A stretch of 64,000 bases of DNA from Bacteroidia bacterium (lineage in GTDB: Bacteria; Bacteroidota; Bacteroidia; J057), in the NCBI GenBank assembly GCA_041391665.1, contig JAWKNO010000003.1:806001-870000 (forward strand), read 5' to 3'. Shown here piece after piece: positions 61,246-64,000 of this stretch. The position numbers and the translations under genes are program-made. The notes beneath the pieces were generated by a model. The model was not told the DNA's origin. It did not search any database and saw only the letters and a program-made list of their open reading frames with translations. The stretch's first letter is position 1. Each line of letters starts with the position of its first letter.

Positions 61246-61425
61246 TTTAAAAACAATGAATTAACCACAATTATTTAATAATCAAATTATTAACCAATAA
61301 AAATATAAACAAATATCGATTTTTTTAAAACATAGAATATGATTTGTCTAAGAAAAGTACTTCGATCACACCTTAGTTTTGAAATGAAGTTTCTTACAAC
61401 AATTATCAACTTAACATTTAAAACT

Positions 61426-63036
61426 ATGCAAGTCTTACCCACATCTATTCCCCAATCGTTCAAAATCACTGATCAGTATGTCTGGCTACCAAACATTTAC
61501 ACAATCCCCGCAGAAATTAGCTATGATGTAACTTGCAATAGCGAAACAGACGAGTTTTTGCCTTGTTTCTCATTTTCCAGAGCAGAATGGGATCGTAAAG
61601 AATGTGATGCACTATCCTGGTATGTATCTCCTCACAGAGATGATTTTACATTTCGTACCAATTTGTTTCGTAATTTTCCACAAGTAAACCGTCTTTCAGC
61701 AGGTTTTAAGCCTACAGTTGGAACAAAATTTAAAGTTTCCTGTAGCATTAATCAAACGTCTGCAACCTACTCTATCAATGGGCAGCCTTATGCCACGGCG
61801 ACCTACAGTGATACAGATGTGCCACTTCAGGGTTATTTTGGATTTGCCAAGTATCAGACAGAAAATATTACTGTTGAAAATGTAACCGTAAGTGCAAAAA
61901 GTACTCTGCCTCCTCCAAGTGATGCTCAAAAAAGGATTTTAGTTAATGGCCTCACAAATATGCTGGAACTCCTGGGTCTTTTGCTTAGTGGGCAATCTGG
62001 CAAACCTACTACAGACGTAACACAGCAGGAAGCAGAAACTATGATTCGTAATGCAATCAAAGCATATCGTCAGACTCCCAGCCTTAATAGCCTGTCTTTG
62101 GATGATGTTCACAAAGCGATTAATGAGGTACATGACAAAGTCTATTCAGATGTGTCTTCTTTTTTTGATGAGGAGATTGCAGAACAAAGTTTAATGGCTG
62201 CAGCTCAGTTAGCAATGGCAGCAGGATCCATTTTTTCCTTCTTCCCACTTATATCGGTTATTTGTGATGCAGCATCAGTCGCAACGATGGCCACAGCCTT
62301 AGGCCTTGAAATCGACATAGAGAAAAAAGGCCCTAAAATTGCTTTGGAAGCGAATAGTCTTAAGTCTTTGGTGGATGCTGAACCTGCACTTGCTCCTGCC
62401 AAAGCTTGGAATGATGCCCGCTCAGCCGAACTTCTTACCATAGGTAAATTAAATGCTGGTATGACAACTTTCAGAGGCGACTCCGGCCTTTATTCACTGA
62501 TTTTTGTAATCGATCAGAAGACGCCAAACCTCAATGATGATCAACTTTTTAATGAAGTAAAAAAGCTTTGTATTAACGTAAATGACCTAGCATCCAAAGT
62601 ACCCAATCTTGGAAATAAATTATATGTTATTGCTAGTTCTGAAAATACTACAAAAATAAAGGAGGAGAAAAATGCAATGGCCGCAATCAGCCAGGAAGTA
62701 GCTCAGCTTGTAGGTGCTGTAGTAGCAATCGTTGTAATGGGTGCTAAGCTTTCTTACAATCTTTATAAGAACTATGAATCGATCAAAACATCTTATAATG
62801 CAGTAGAAGGTGATCCAATTCCAGAAGGAATGGAAGGCCGATGGACAAAAACAATGGGAACCTGTGAAAAAATTTCTGCCGGAATTGGAGCAGTTGCTGG
62901 TATTTTTGGTGCTAGTCTGGAAATATGGCAGGCAGTCAAAACGACTGAGCAAAAAAATCAGGCGTTATCTACCATTGATCAAAATCGTGATTCGATCATA
63001 GAGTACTATAATTCGGTATTATCTCATGTCCACTAG
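61426..63036 (+). CDS. Toxin-like protein: beta-sandwich domain plus helical membrane-active C-terminal part
   Basis: The ATG at 61426 (MQVLPTSIPQSFKITDQYV) gives 536 residues; an in-frame extension to 61339 contains MKFLTTIINLTFKT but no convincing signal peptide. Residues 1 to about 160 look like a beta-sandwich lectin or LamG/DUF1080-like domain (AEISYDVTCNSE, FKVSCSINQTSATYSINGQ, YFGFAKYQTENITVENVTV). Residues about 165-536 are helical, with hydrophobic helices at about 256-302 (LMAAAQLAMAAGSIFSFF, LISVICDAASVATMATAL), 421-445 (VAQLVGAVVAIVVMGAKL) and 484-505 (ISAGIGAVAGIFGASLEIW). Long helices with hydrophobic hairpins are seen in alpha-pore-forming toxins such as ClyA, HBL/Nhe and Cry6. 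No homologue was checked. It is monocistronic and followed by a strong terminator. Confidence 0.6.
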   Translation: MQVLPTSIPQSFKITDQYVWLPNIYTIPAEISYDVTCNSETDEFLPCFSFSRAEWDRKECDALSWYVSPHRDDFTFRTNLFRNFPQVNRLSAGFKPTVGTKFKVSCSINQTSATYSINGQPYATATYSDTDVPLQGYFGFAKYQTENITVENVTVSAKSTLPPPSDAQKRILVNGLTNMLELLGLLLSGQSGKPTTDVTQQEAETMIRNAIKAYRQTPSLNSLSLDDVHKAINEVHDKVYSDVSSFFDEEIAEQSLMAAAQLAMAAGSIFSFFPLISVICDAASVATMATALGLEIDIEKKGPKIALEANSLKSLVDAEPALAPAKAWNDARSAELLTIGKLNAGMTTFRGDSGLYSLIFVIDQKTPNLNDDQLFNEVKKLCINVNDLASKVPNLGNKLYVIASSENTTKIKEEKNAMAAISQEVAQLVGAVVAIVVMGAKLSYNLYKNYESIKTSYNAVEGDPIPEGMEGRWTKTMGTCEKISAGIGAVAGIFGASLEIWQAVKTTEQKNQALSTIDQNRDSIIEYYNSVLSHVH

Positions 63037-63076
63037 AATAAGGACATTGATCTGTCTGAAATTAATCGACTAAAAA

Positions 63077-63116
63077 AAACATGGGCAAACTTCATAGCCT
63101 GAAGTAGCCCATGTTT
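63077..63116 (+). terminator. Intrinsic terminator after the toxin-like gene
   Basis: Arms AAACATGGGC and GCCCATGTTT (10 bp) with an inner stem ACTTCA/TGAAGT form a long hairpin followed by TTTTTGC. Because the A run precedes the 5' arm, it would also work on the minus strand for the gene ending at 63284. Confidence 0.85.
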
Positions 63117-63283
63117 TTGCATAAAATAGCTATTTCGAATTATGTTTCTGTTAAACGTCTTACTTCTAAGATATTTTGATACAAAAAAACTAAAAATGGG
63201 ACACCAAAAATCTAAAAGCCCAGTATTATACAGAGTTATACATAAAATAAAATGGTTTGAGATCTAGTAACTTAACCTACTTC

Positions 63284-64000
63284 CTATTCTCTTACATCCA
63301 CCACAACCGGCAGATGGTCTGACAGAATTTCTGTTGTGCCATCTGCGATTATCTCCGCACGGTGCACGCGGGGGCGCAACACGTCATTCACAAAAACATA
63401 GTCCAACCGCCTCCGCGCACCGTGATTTTCGTCCTTCACCAGCAAACCCGGAAAAGAACCGGTAAATGTATAACCTTCCCCTCTAAATGAATTTTCCATA
63501 TCAGTAAACCCCGCCGCTTCCAGCAGGGTCAATGGCGTATAGTCCAACTTTCCTTCCCGCAGGTTTTTCGCTTGCGTATTGGCAGAGTCCAGCCCCGCAA
63601 AAAATGGCTCCAGCAACCCATGTGAATAATAGACGGAATCGTGTGAACTGAATGTATTAAAATCGCCCGCCAGCATCACGGGTGCACCCGAGGGTAGTGT
63701 CGCAATATCAGCCAGTATTTTCTGCGTTTCTCTGATCCGAAACTCCCAGTTGGAGGGATGAAGGTGAATGCAGTACAGATACATATCTCTGATTTTTACA
63801 CGAATCAATCCGTGATGAAACCCTTCTTCTGTCCGCACAATGTCCTCCATCGGAAATCGCGAAGTGATCCCGGTAGGGAAACCATTTTCCTTGAGAAGCA
63901 CAGAATAGCTATGCCCCCAGCTTGTCGCATCCTGCTGCAATTGTTCGGGGGTGTATTCGTTTAATTCCTGAAGGCAGACGATATCGGGCGTTTGCGCCTT
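63284..64000 (-). CDS. Endonuclease/exonuclease/phosphatase family protein, partial (5' end outside window)
   Basis: The frame is open to the right edge. It holds the EEP core: TPDIVCLQELNEY with the metal-binding Gln-Glu near the edge, YLYCIHLHPSNWEF, PVMLAGDFNTFSSHDSVYY (Asp-Asn), ARRRLDYVFVNDVL and the closing SDHLPVVVDV (Asp-His). These are the DNase I/Mg-dependent phosphodiesterase residues. The N-terminus including any signal peptide lies outside. Substrate (DNA, lipid phosphate or RNA) cannot be told. Confidence 0.9.
   Translation of the reverse strand, partial: KAQTPDIVCLQELNEYTPEQLQQDATSWGHSYSVLLKENGFPTGITSRFPMEDIVRTEEGFHHGLIRVKIRDMYLYCIHLHPSNWEFRIRETQKILADIATLPSGAPVMLAGDFNTFSSHDSVYYSHGLLEPFFAGLDSANTQAKNLREGKLDYTPLTLLEAAGFTDMENSFRGEGYTFTGSFPGLLVKDENHGARRRLDYVFVNDVLRPRVHRAEIIADGTTEILSDHLPVVVDVRE

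Noticed and set aside
1..64000. CRISPR arrays, tRNA, rRNA, prophage or complete insertion sequence
   Set aside because: No evenly spaced direct repeats, cloverleaf with anticodon arm, rRNA conserved stretch, integrase or transposase reading frame was found by eye.

Overview
The window looks like chromosomal DNA of a Bacteroidota bacterium, probably from the Saprospiria/Lewinella side of the phylum. The lineage is inferred from gene content, not from a search. The signs are a type IX secretion (T9SS) C-terminal sorting domain, two giant hybrid sensor/regulators that end in AraC-type helix-turn-helix domains, many lipoproteins with short lipoboxes, DUF5777/YceI/cytochrome-lipoprotein clusters, a TonB-fusion protein and few recognisable Shine-Dalgarno sites. 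I saw no rRNA, tRNA, CRISPR array, prophage or intact insertion sequence.

Layout. 1-9 kb: the tail of a response regulator, glycogen debranching enzyme, a serine hydrolase lipoprotein, YggS, an LVIVD-type lipoprotein, FabH and a T9SS-exported protein whose stop overlaps the fabH start. 9-17.4 kb: a TPR hybrid histidine kinase, a four-gene MacAB-like ABC efflux operon and a DUF4846 protein. 17.4-24 kb: two unrecognised small proteins, then two paralogous membrane proteins with a PKD-like domain (one fused to a TonB C-terminal domain) that flank two TPM-domain genes, then an FKBP isomerase. 24-31 kb: a SPOR-like protein, an ABC exporter, a LOG-family enzyme, a retropepsin/PDZ protease, a Uma2-type protein, a possible CotH-like protein and a DUF2797 protein. 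31-38.7 kb: two minus-strand clusters, DUF2339/DUF3999/outer-membrane barrel and OB-fold/cytochrome/cytochrome/YceI/DUF5777. 38.9-41.7 kb: an exported RraA-like protein coupled to a Tat-type enolase-superfamily enzyme, then a toxin-antitoxin pair with a truncated toxin. 41.8-49.2 kb: a SusR-like hybrid two-component system, a beta-helix lipoprotein and an M1 metallopeptidase. 49.2-54.3 kb: a repeat-rich patch containing the 3' remnant of an AAA ATPase gene, a YaiO-like barrel plus GT2 synthase operon, and a strongly palindromic intergenic region. 54.3-64 kb: an unknown protein, a second hybrid two-component system, a DUF4143 ATPase preceded by tandem 32-bp palindromes, a helical protein of unknown function, a large toxin-like protein and a partial endonuclease/exonuclease/phosphatase-family gene.

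The most unusual items are the toxin-like protein at 61426-63036 (beta-sandwich plus helical, membrane-active-looking C-terminal part), the PKD/TonB/TPM cluster at 19.3-23.2 kb, the tandem palindromic operator-like block at 58338-58401, the cloverleaf-like palindrome at 54016-54118, and the 1.3-kb segment bounded by a perfect 21-bp direct repeat at 49175 and 50472. All family names come from recognising motifs and architecture by eye; no database search was run.
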